Shown here one piece after another: positions 52,509-64,000 of a DNA stretch of 64,000 nt. The stretch spans positions 596,809-660,808 of the forward strand of contig VYZB01000095.1 in the NCBI GenBank assembly GCA_013397455.1. The letters are read 5' to 3'. Position 1 is the first letter of the stretch; the number at the start of each line of letters is the position of its first letter. Both the position numbers and the translations under genes were made by a program. This DNA comes from Crotophaga sulcirostris (lineage: Eukaryota > Chordata > Aves > Cuculiformes > Crotophagidae). The notes under the pieces were generated by a model. That model saw only the letters and a list, made by a program, of their open reading frames with translations, did no database searches and had not been told where the DNA came from.

Positions 52509-55500
52509 AGCCCACCTGGAAAGTATATTCCTCATAATCACTTCTTTTCTCAAGAGCCATTTCCATTTTAACTGTGCAATTCCAACACAAACATGCAGAA
52601 AGTTATTTAACTCCTCTGCAGGGATTGTGGATGCTACATCCCAGCCCACCCTGTGCTTTCACCTCTGCAGCTGAGTCCCCATAGCAGGGATGCCAAAAGG
52701 TTCCCATGGAGTACAGCTGTCTGCAGAGAGTAGTGTGTGCGAGGAACGGGGAATGTAGGCTATTTCCAGAGGAAAAAAGGAACAGGGTTGTAAGGAGAAA
52801 ATGCTGATGAAGCAGGGATGTGCCAAAGTGCAGCAGCAGATGAAATGGATATTGCGAAAAGCCGAGCAGCTCTGGGGACCACGGGCAGGTAGGTGCAGGG
52901 GCCAGCTCCTGGGGCTCAGAGAAGACCCACTGCTGGAAGAGCTGCCAAACACGACTGACTCCAACAATAGGCTCTAGGTTTATCCCGTGTCCAATTAATT
53001 TATAAGCAGTTTGTGTAAAACTAGAATGGTTGCAACCACTCTGCACATGTGAGTTACAAGGGCAAAATGCTACAATTGAACTTTTTCCCCTCAGTTCAGC
53101 GCAAGAAGGGCAGAGCTGCCCAAGGGGTTCCACCGTGCCCTCACTGTGTCTCAGACACCCCAGCAGCACCTGTCTTCTAGGTCAAGCTAAAGATTTGTTC
53201 TGCTATATAAGAAGCTCTTTCACAAATATAAGTGCAGCACCTTAAAGAAAAATGGCCTTTATCCCAATTCCAAGTAGTGGCAGTTATTTTCTCTGATTTG
53301 TGCACAGTAGTCATGTCTCCCATCTCGGGAGTACAAAGGTTTTACAGGACAGATTTTACATTTGCTGAAGACTGATACCAGGTTGTTTCCAAGCACACTG
53401 TTTTAGCAAGGAAAGCAAGTGCAGAGGGAAATGCAGGGTAGAGGGCTGTGTTCAGGGGGAGAAGGGACAGAGACATCATAATCCCATTAATTTAAGAAGC
53501 GTTACACATAAGGGATCTATTCCTGGGTTTAGAGAGCTTTTTTTTTTTTGATAATTTAATTACCTGTTTTTCATTCAGCATGCCCTTGAGAACAATATTC
53601 TAAGCTTAGGCAGATTCAAAATGCCCACATTATGCCTAGGGTCAACATGCGGTGGACTTCTATTAAAAAGAAGAAAGAACAATGTGGTGGCGAAATTTGT
53701 GGGGAAGTGATGCAGGACCTTTTCAAAACTTGCAGCATGAAACGTGCTTATAAGTTGAGCTTTGTGGTCCACTTAGCGGTGGAGAGGCAGAGACTGTAGG
53801 TCCATAATACTAGAAACAACACTGCTTGCTTTGTTTGTAACTTACATTTTTCATCCCATCCAACTTATTTTTCTTTTCTTTTCCTGGGAAGGACAACAGT
53901 ACAGTATTTAGTGTACATCTTTGGTTGGTTCTTCTTTTAGCTGTCTGGCGCACCCCCTTGCTTCCCCACCTCCCTGCCACAGCTTAGACTGTAGCACTGG
54001 TATGAAATCAAGGAAACAAATTTATGAGAGGAAAAAATGCAGAGATAACCGAAGCCGCCTGTTTTCATTTACATTTTCCTCTTAACATTATTATTCTTCC
54101 CTTTTGACCAAGCTGCAGGATCGACATTTTAGCATAGCCATGACGCTGCTTTGCAAGATACCATTAACAGATATGAACAAAGGGCTTGGAAAGTTTTCTA
54201 GGAATATAAGCTCTAAAAAAAAGCTGACTCTGCTATAGCGGCACTCACTGCCCCGTTGTGTTCACTCTCCCCAAGTACTCCAATGTGCTTGCGTGTCCTG
54301 GCAGGAACTTGAACAGCCAATTTTAAATCACTGTCTGAAAATGTTTTCTTCTAGAAAATTAATTCCTAAGTGTATGTAGCCGCACAGTAAATCTTGTTTG
54401 CAGAGCTGAACTCTTCCATTCATTACAATGAAAAAATTCTGTTTAACCTATCGGCTTGTTGCAGTTCAGCCAGTGCTTGCATTAAGTTTCCTGAAAGTAG
54501 CGATAGGCTTAGGTTTATCCTACTAAAGCTGGCATAATTTTAAAAAGTGCTCACCAGCAAATGAGAAATTCAAAGCAGTGTTCAGTGAATACTTCTATTT
54601 CCTGATTATTTGTGGAAGTCTCCTGTGAGCTGTCTGTGAGTGGTGATAAGTGGAACAGGGCGCACAGGGCAGGGACAACAGCATTCTGACAAGCAAACCA
54701 ACCTGGCAATACACTGAACCCATTCAGCCCGCAGACTCAGTCTTGTGGAAAAACTAGACTCCAGCATGCACCAGCAGCCCACATGAAATGTTTCTTCATT
54801 TATTCATTCACTCAATTTTAAAGCCATCCTTGCCTCAGCAGCAGATCTTTCTCATCGCTGACAGGGAAGTTATGATGTGCGCCTGCCAGAGCATCCTTTC
54901 TCGCTGTTCCTGCATGGCTGATGCACCTCCTCCTTGCTGATTTGACTTTTCAGAGGCTACATTGTTAACACAGCGACCAAATTAGTTTTGCTGAAAGCCA
55001 CTTTGGCCAACTCATGTGAGCAGAAAGTGGCTCCACCAAAACAGCACAATTACTACAGGGTGAACAGGTAACCCATAGCAAATTTTGCTTGTACGTACAC
55101 AGGAGAAAAAAAATCTGCTAAAAAGTTTCATTGTTCTCATGCACAATTTGTGAAGAAATCCACCTAATAGAAAAGCAGCCTATAATTTGTAGCAAATGAG
55201 TGTGCTTGGGGGAAAATCAATCAAATGCACTAAGACATGTTCTCAACTCCTAAACTAATGATCCTTCCTGTGAGCAGCATGAAACACCGGGCAAGTCCCA
55301 GGTGGCATAAATCCTCGTGGTTTCAGTGGAGCTGTGACAGTTTATACTACCTCAACAGTACCCTAATTGTGGTTAAACTTTTTAAGGTGGCAAGCAGTCT
55401 GTGTTTCAAAAGCCTCCTTCTTTCTAAGCAGTCCCAAAGCTAAACAAACACATTTACTAGCTAGTGAGAAGAGAATGCCAGATTTATTTTATAATCTTTC

Positions 55501-55934
55501 AGAGCTGATGTGCTTAAAAATCAAAACTCTGAAAAACTAATTCTGTCTTGAGAAATGCCAAGCAGCTGTGTAGAGAAGGCATTCATAGCTGGGACCTGAA
55601 CCAACTTCTGTTCAGAGAGGAAATGAGGACCATTTTGTTACCATGACAAAAAATGAAATCTATGAGAACAGTAATTCTTTTGCATAAAAATCAATAGTTT
55701 CAGCATGGTTTTAGCAGGGCAATTTGCTATGGAACATCTTAACAATAAGTGAGGAAATCACTAGTACTGCATTAAATCAGCTGCTTGCTTTGAAAGTCCA
55801 AGTACAGAACTGCATGAAAAATGTAGTCAAACCAGAGAAAATCTCAGAGTACCATTACTTTCTCCCTTCTAAAGTAATCGTGAAAGATCTGAAAACAAAA
55901 TAGTTAAGAAGCACTGGTTTACAGAGAGCAGTGA
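52509..55934. other. Gene-free intron sequence
   Basis: Immediately right of the CR1 is a 188-codon minus-strand frame (53169-52603), the longest open frame in the window. It has no start context, domain or splice support, and is rich in H, L, S, F and P, so I treat it as chance. Around 54030-54530 the sequence looks unique and free of repeats, a plausible conserved non-coding element. Confidence 0.4.
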
Positions 55935-56132
55935 CGAACAGACCAAGATCCAAGTCTTCAACCCTAATCTAACAAGAACATCTAGAAGTTATTTCCCTGA
56001 ATACCTCAAATTACCCATTTGCAAAGTAAGGATAATATTATTAAACAGTGAGGGGAAATTATTAAGCAGCCAACAGGCATAACATGATCGTCACAGTCCT
56101 ATGTAAGCACTAAATATTATTATTTAACAGAT
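55935..56132 (+). mobile_element. MIR SINE relic
   Basis: In order: AAGATCCAAGTCTTCAACCC (corresponding to GACCTGGGTTCTAATCC), CTCAAATTACCCATTTGCAA then AGTAAGGATAATATTATTAA (corresponding to CTCAGTTTCCCCATCTGTAAAATGGGGATAATA, split here), and near the end TGTAAGCACTAAATATTATT. The last block matches the MIR 3' GTAAGCGCTCAATAAAT-ATTATT. Good order over about 190 bases supports a near full-length but old copy. Confidence 0.7.
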
Positions 56133-56893
56133 TCTTTAAAACAAAATACAAGGGATAAAGGATACTTCTCTATACTTCTGTTACATACTGCTTTGAAGCC
56201 TTGAGTGGCAGACCATGCAACATTCATCTTGATGTATGTCATTTAGCAGCAGAAACATATATTCACAGGGGAATTACTTATATCAATAGTATACAAAGGG
56301 CCAGAAAAGTTGCTTTTACAGAAAATTCAAGACAACTTTTAAACCGGATTAACAACTTTGCATTTAACTTTCTAAAACATGTAGAACAGGAAATCCAAAT
56401 CCAAATTACATAACGAGAACACATTTACAATTACCTCTGACACAATTCAAAGTTTATCTCCTTATCAATTTGTCAAGGAATAGAATTTGCAGGCAAATGT
56501 CAATATAACAATTCATTTGTTATCAGCTAAAAACAGTACTATGTATATTTTATACTGCCTAATCCCTACTCAGTAATTATAAATGTTGTCACAGTTCTGA
56601 GAATAAGAAATGACACTCTTATTTTATATGTGCTCCAGAACACATGCACCAGAAGATCCACAGCAAAGGAACATTTTCCAAAATGAATTAAAATAATTTA
56701 TGTTTTACTTCATCGTAAATTCTCTGTGACGGATGCTGGAATTAATTTTGGAGATGTTACGTTCAGCATCTTATATTGGAATAAGAGTTCTTTGTGAAAA
56801 AGTCTATTTAAAATCATGCTGGTGATACATAAAACCTAATATTGAATGAACAAGACAAAGAAATTCTAGATAGCTAAACTCAATTCTAGACAG

Positions 56894-56919
56894 TTACCAT
56901 CTTTCTTTACCATCTTTCT
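56894..56919. repeat. Exact 13-bp tandem duplication
   Basis: TTACCATCTTTCT is repeated twice head to tail. Just upstream, AATTCTAGATAG and AATTCTAGACAG also form a short direct repeat about 20 bases apart, so this small area is slippage-prone. Confidence 0.85.
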
Positions 56920-57636
56920 ACCTTTGAAGGCAAATGTGACCCACTTAGATGCTCCACACTATGCCAAGTTCCATCTGATTCTTCCAGCTGTGTCCTGCCA
57001 GCTACAGCTAAATCTGTCAATGATTTTTCAGACAAACTGCCAAACTGAAACCTTGACAGTGTGAAACTTACAAAAAAACCCTGCCTCTAGAAGGACACTA
57101 TTACTGGATGTTACCTAATTTTTATCTATATCATTTACAGGTTATTTCAATTATCTAAGATAACTGGATATTAGAATGATAAAGTTCACTTAAATGCCTT
57201 GATGCAAGCGGTATCCCCATTTTCTTTACCCAGACTAGGGTTAGATGTAGTGCACTAAATATAAATTGCACAGAATACAGAATGATAGTTGTTTTCAGGA
57301 GCTGATGTCCACACTGCATGCATTTTGAAGGCTCTGTATCAGAGCTCTCAAGTCTAGTTCTGTGAACATGATGCCTGTAGTGGCTGGAGTGCATTAAATG
57401 AGTTACTTTTATCTAAAAAAGAATCCAGTTAGCACACTTGGAGACTACTCTAGTGAAAATCAAACTGCAGTAGCTGGGCAACATTCAGAGACTTGCTTCA
57501 ACAGGACACTCCTAGTCCAGACTTAGATGCTGATGTGGAGGCACCATAGTCAACTATTGGGAAACAAGGTGCTAAATTCTCATCAGCATTTTGTGTATCT
57601 TTAGAGATGAGAAAAGTGAATACAAAAAATGAGTTT

Positions 57637-57694
57637 GTGGACTCGATGATCCTTTTGGGTCCCTTCCAACTCAGGGAATTCTATGATTCTATGG
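57637..57694 (+). mobile_element. CR1 LINE 3'-terminal stub
   Basis: The last 58 bases of a CR1: GTGGACTCGATGATCCTTTT, GGGTCCCTTCCAACTC, then two exact ATTCTATG octamers (57678-57685 and 57686-57693). CR1 copies typically end in such octamers and are often this severely truncated. The intact octamers suggest a fairly recent insertion. Confidence 0.92.
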
Positions 57695-59434
57695 CACGCA
57701 GGTGGATTCCTGCTACCCCCGGTGTGTTACAAATACAACAAATTGTTCTAGTGTCATTATTCTGGGGCTTTCTCTTATGTGAAAACGTAACTTGGAACTG
57801 TGGAAAAGACCCTGCACAGATGCTGCTTATGGGCATCGCTCCGGCAGGAGACACAGCCAAGGAGCATGTCAGGAAAGGTCACCCTGCCTGCCTTCCTCTC
57901 TGTTCTCCCTGGGTTCTCAGTGTGCATCCAGCAGAGCAGTATTCAGTTGCTTATCTTGGCCTGCGCTAACATTGCCAAATCCAAACTTGTGGAGAACAGA
58001 GAAGTAAGGAGAGAGCAAAAAAAAAAAGGGTGGTGGGGGAAAGCAAGAGTAAGGAGGGAGATCCCTGGCAACAGAGAGCAGATGCTGCAGAGCCCATGGA
58101 AGTTGGCTGCCCGGGTGCCCTGGGAACACGAGGGTGACTTCTGCAGGCAAATGCCATCCGGCTGCAGTTACAGACTGCCAGGCAGTGCTTGCACTCAAGG
58201 AGACTGAGCCAGGCTCGCGTAGAGAGACCAGGACATATCCTAACTTTGCAGTATTTGATTTTCCACCGGTTTGGGTTTCGTACGGTTGTTTGCCTTATGT
58301 GACTATGTACTACTTCAGAAACGGATGTCAGCTTTTCAGATATGCTTGGGGGAAACACATTTTCCTTATGGGAAAATTTTCAGTTCAAACAAAATCACAT
58401 AGTTCTCACAAAACTGTCCAGACCTTTTCGCAATTATGTTACATCATACATATAGATTAAGCAACTCTGGATCATTTCACAGCTCAGCTTCTTATCTTTT
58501 CATAGTTCTGCTACTGTGGCTCCATGCTTTCCCGTATGAAGAAACTTAATTAATATTTTGAACCCTTACTAAATTGTGAATACAGTTTACCATAACAGTA
58601 CAGAAAATAGCAAATACACATTGTTCCCTGCCAAGAGAAAATCCTTAACAGCTGTTTATTGCTCATTTGCAAAACTTAAGAGCAATGGAATTCCATTACT
58701 TGGAGAAACTGGCTGTTCCATGATATCCTTGGCAACAAACACCACACTTATCTTTTTGAACAATAGACTCTCAAAGTTTCTCCAGCCTACAAAAACAAGA
58801 CAGTGAAGAATACTTTTTCTCAACTGTAAAATGCTAAACAATGGGAACTGACTCACAATCAGCTGCATTTTGTTTCATGAAAACTAACCTCTTTCTATTC
58901 CCCCCCAAAAGAAACTTGCTCACTAAAAATTGCGAGAAACGTTTCAAGCAACCATCTCTTTCACAGGAAGAACGTTTTATTGGGGTCAAGATTTTGGCAA
59001 AATGAGAATAGATTCAGACTGCAATATGAGTAATATAAGAACTTAAAAACAATGTTACAGGAGTTACTTAGGTTTATAATAAACTATACAGAAACTGCAG
59101 AGCAGAACTTTTTCTAACTGTTCAAAACTTGGGTCTTAAATACCAAGAAAAATAGAATCACGGTTTACACCACAGATAGTTCACATATGGTTTTAACTAA
59201 ATAACTTAAAAGTTTCCAATAGCTTTAAAAAGAAATATCTACGGCATACCAGATAGATGCTAGCTCCTCAGAAAGTCAGGACATGCACATACCATCCATA
59301 ATCTGGTTTCTATATTTAGGTAAGAACTATACCTAAAGCCATGAAGGTCAGCACTGAATCAAGTCAAGCATATTTTAACAGACATGTCTTCTAGACAGTG
59401 TTTACCACGGTATGTTTCTCCTGAACCCACACTA

Positions 59435-60844
<1,410 letters not shown>

Positions 60845-63800
60845 CTACAAAGAACAGATAAACATATTCAAAACATTTGTATGCATCAGCAAGTATGATA
60901 AATAATACTTCTACACAGGTTGGTTGGGTTGATTTCTAATTTTTTTCCCCCATGTAGGTTAGAGAAGAATGTTTAGAACAACTTTGCAGGAGCCAAGTCA
61001 GCATCTCCCAGCCTCCGCACTCCAGCCATCCCTTCGCTCTCCAGCAGTGCTTCCCTGCGTAACCCACCCTGTAAGATGTATGCATATTTTTTATTGAGAT
61101 CTACAGTGAGACACTTAACAGCAACAGAAGATACTTATATGTAACACTGGTTTCTGCAGCTACTTGACCTAGTCAGATGTGATGTGCTATGGAAAATGCT
61201 CCATCTTTCCAGTAGTCAAATTCACGACTTTTCCAGTGCTTGACTTAATCTTAGGACTGCCTTTTTATGTTGCTTCTCTCTAGTGCTAGCTACATGACAT
61301 TGTTTGAACAGCGTCAAACAAGAAATGTTAGACAAGAGAAATTCTCTTGAGTTTTAGAAAACAGCATAAAGCAAAACTGCTTCAAGTTTTGCAGAAAGCC
61401 TAGGACACCAATTGCTATTCACACTGCCTGCCATGAATAATTTTTACTAGCAAAAAGTTAAATCCTCCATTATGTTAATTCCCTAAAATATAAAATTATG
61501 CAGTGAACAGTTCTCTGATTGCACAAAAAATGTACAACAAAGATTGGATAGACTTGTAATATCTGGGAGACTCTGTAAATATGACCTGTTGTCCTGTTCT
61601 CTTACCCCAGCTTCTTCCTAACTATAGATATAAACTGATACAAAATGTCCTTTATTACACAGTGATGCTACTTAGGTCTGTTAACTTTCATTATGACAAA
61701 ATGAAGTGCACGCACTATTAAAGACCACTAAATCCTCACAATGTACTAACTTCAATCACAATCAAGTGGCTGAGGGTTATAACACAACACTATAAATCTA
61801 CAGCAGACCAACAGCAGAACACTGAAAAAAGCCATTTGAATAACAGTATTTTTTTAGAAATCAGAACAGGATCAGTATGTTGTATGTCCACAGATATATA
61901 CGAACCTTCCTACCTCCAAGATTTTTTTCTTTGTTTCATCTAAAGGGTGAAAAAGTTATGAACACAAAAAAGTTTGAGGAAGTTATCTTACAAGTCTGGT
62001 TTTCATAACCAATTAATGACAAAAATTACAACAGTTACATTGTAATTCAAGGCAGATGTTTTCAGTTTATGCATTTTTCTTCTAACATGTCAATTTGAGG
62101 TTGTCAATCAAATATTAATGTCTATTAAACTCATAAAGAATGTCAAAGTAATCCAGGATTACTGAATTACTCCTCCAGACTTGGGGATGATAACGAAGCG
62201 CAGTTCACTGCCAGTGTAAACTGGTAGAGCTCCGCTGACTGCACGCTTGGAGCTCTACCACAGGGGAGCTGCACCAACACATGCCACCTGAAAATCTGGT
62301 TTACAACTTTGTCAGTTTGTGATTATTATCCTTCCTTCAGGTCGAATAGACTTGGACCTGATACAGAGAAACGTGAATAAGTTCTATCCTGCATTTTTTG
62401 AATGTGCCAACACTCAGCATGAGTGAGCATCAAGTACGCAGAGGAAGACTGACATAAAGGCAAGTCCTGCAAGTCTTCAGACAGGATTTCAAGGAACAGA
62501 TTTCCAGTCCCGTGAGACCACTTTCAGGGGCTGATGATCCAGGGTTTCAAAGACAAGGACATGCTAGTGCCATTGTTTTATTCCCCGATTATGCCTTTTT
62601 AAGAAGGCAAATCAATTAGAAAAATCAAGAAACAATTATGACATTGCTCTCAAGACACTTTCAGTACTTAATGTTGAATGTTTTCACTAAAGCTCATTAT
62701 GTGGCTATGATTTGATGCTTTTATACCTAGCAGAACAAGTACTAGAGCAGATGGGTTTGAATGAGTCAAAAGCTGTGGGGGAAAAAAAACCCCAAATACA
62801 CTTTTTTTGTAGATCCTCCTGAAAAATGTCCATGGGGGTTTTAAAGAAACTTTCCAGCCAGCTCTGATAGACTTGTACACTGCCTTCATCTTCTCCATGG
62901 AAGCACAGTGTAACAGAGCACACCCCATGCATCGCTGTAGAGCTCATCCTGCCGCCTGTGCGGAACTGCCCTGCACACTGTGTTAACACCTGGCTACTTC
63001 TGCAGATCCACATCTCCAGTCCGAACACTTGCTTTAACAACCTTCTTTGCTTCATAAGGAAGCCATGATGCAAATGATTTTTCCAGGGCTCTGCCTTTCT
63101 TTTCCCCTCTAACATGTCTCGCGTTCCAGTGAAGCAATCATTAAACAGTGAGGTAACTGTGGAAATGCAGTGGCCAGCATCCAGCCCTGCCCCATCATCT
63201 GCTTCGGCAGCAGACCTGATGGTTACTGGCGTGTTTTATTCCCACAGCTGAACAGAACTCTTAAACGTAATTCTTGAAATTACTGTACTTCCCAGCTGAG
63301 TAATGTGGAGCTAATAGACTGCCTTTCCCTTTACATATTGGAAGACTCTAATTTCTTTGGTAGTGCTGTGGCTAGGAAGGTCTGTCTTCGTTACACGAAG
63401 CACTATGGCTCCTTGTTTGCTGGCGAAAGAGCTGCCAGGACCAGCCTGGTGGATCCTGCTTGGGGACAGTCCAAGAAAAAAATACCACCTTGTTTTAAAG
63501 GTCTTCATCTGGCTTTTATGGAATTAAAACTTGCAGCCTGCACCATGAACTGCTGCTGGTTCTCCCTTGCTTATTTCTTCCCAAAGGACTTGGACGGCTG
63601 TGTACACAAAGGGATGACCTAATCAGTTTATCAATAGGTGTGAACAGTGGTATGTTTCAGCAAGGATTAAGCATTGTTTGAATAGTATGAGGTTCTTCTT
63701 GATTATTTAGACTTTGATGTTCCAGCACTGACATGTCTGATCAAAGGAAATACTAATTTGGACTAAGATACACCACCGTCCCTACCACTCCTCAAGCTTG

Positions 63801-64000
63801 TCCATGATAAGCCTCACCTCTTCCTGTCAAGGAACATACAGTTGCTCTCAGAATAAACCTTCAAGTTTGTCTTTTGGAATAAACACTGATCAGACATGCA
63901 GTAAATACACACTAAAATTAAAATGCTCCCTCAGTGGCAAAGAATACACATGGAAAACACAACTGGAGTCACTTCTGGCACACTTAAGGGACTTATAAAA
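60845..64000 (-). other. PDZRN3: 3' part of PDZRN3 intron 1
   Basis: Sequence upstream of exon 2 on the minus strand. The acceptor is TTCTTTGTAG. The preceding exon of PDZRN3 encodes the GC-rich RING and zinc-finger region. Nothing like it (paired C-x-x-C ligands, high GC) is visible, so exon 1 should lie beyond base 64000. The stretch has mixed composition. Its frames of 105 and 136 codons near 62.7-63.6 kb have no recognisable domain. The 12-bp inverted repeat at 62222-62260 lies here. Confidence 0.72.
62222..62260. repeat. Inverted repeat: 12-bp stem, 15-base loop
   Basis: TGGTAGAGCTCC (62222-62233) and GGAGCTCTACCA (62249-62260) are perfect reverse complements around a 15-base spacer. 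In a transcript this would fold into a stable hairpin. The stem is too short for a microRNA precursor. It lies in a slightly GC-richer patch of intron 1, about 1.4 kb upstream of exon 2. Confidence 0.9.

Noticed and set aside
52603..53169. Longest open frame in the window, 188 codons on the minus strand
   Set aside because: No domain, no conserved motif and no splice or promoter context; skewed composition in a GC-richer patch is enough to keep it open.
57800..58358. Overlapping frames of 93-135 codons on both strands
   Set aside because: Same compositional effect, with no domain and no splice sites fitting an exon.
61914..61939. Possible 26-base minus-strand micro-exon between an AG and a GTAGGA
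   Set aside because: 26 bases is not a multiple of three. It would break the phase-0 entry into exon 2, and the peptide matches nothing known.

Overview
This window reads as bird nuclear DNA. It carries chicken-repeat-1 (CR1) LINEs with the avian 3' end, which is a GATGATCT...GGTCC...TCCAACC block followed by ATTCTATG-type octamers. It also holds older tRNA-derived MIR/CORE-SINE-like repeats, short AT-rich microsatellites, and coding exons bounded by GT-AG splice sites inside long non-coding DNA. The species cannot be told from what is visible. There is no bacterial-type gene layout, and none of the long open reading frames looks like a whole gene.

Only one gene can be supported. On the minus strand, near the right end, two in-frame, phase-0 exons (60844-60758 and 59614-59507) join into 65 residues covering the first two-thirds of a PDZ domain. 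The start [14 protein letters not shown], the binding loop SLGFNIIGG, and the run [20 protein letters not shown] match PDZRN3 (LNX3/SEMCAP3) as I remember it, and fit better than the paralogue PDZRN4. PDZRN3 is a RING-type E3 ubiquitin ligase with PDZ domains. Its RING exon 1 should lie to the right of the window and its later exons to the left.

Layout: 64000-60845 is the 3' part of intron 1; 60757-59615 is intron 2 (1143 bp); 59506-1 is the start of a very long intron 3, with no recognisable exon 4 in 59.5 kb. Intron 3 contains two sizeable CR1 pieces (16836-17278, minus; 52111-52508, plus) with remnants of the ORF2 C-terminus, and two short CR1 3' stubs (49090-49193; 57637-57694). It also contains MIR-type SINE relics near 24.4, 26.4, 36.0, 40.8 and 56.0 kb, several small local tandem duplications, an 18-bp perfect palindrome at 45.9 kb and a few GC/CpG-richer patches of unknown nature. 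Intron 1 holds a 12-bp perfect inverted repeat at 62.2 kb.

I found no convincing novel system. The points most worth a second look are the PDZRN3 exon pair and its intron arrangement, the CpG-richer patches inside intron 3 as possible internal promoters, enhancers or old LTR pieces, and the tRNA-derived SINE at 40.8 kb.
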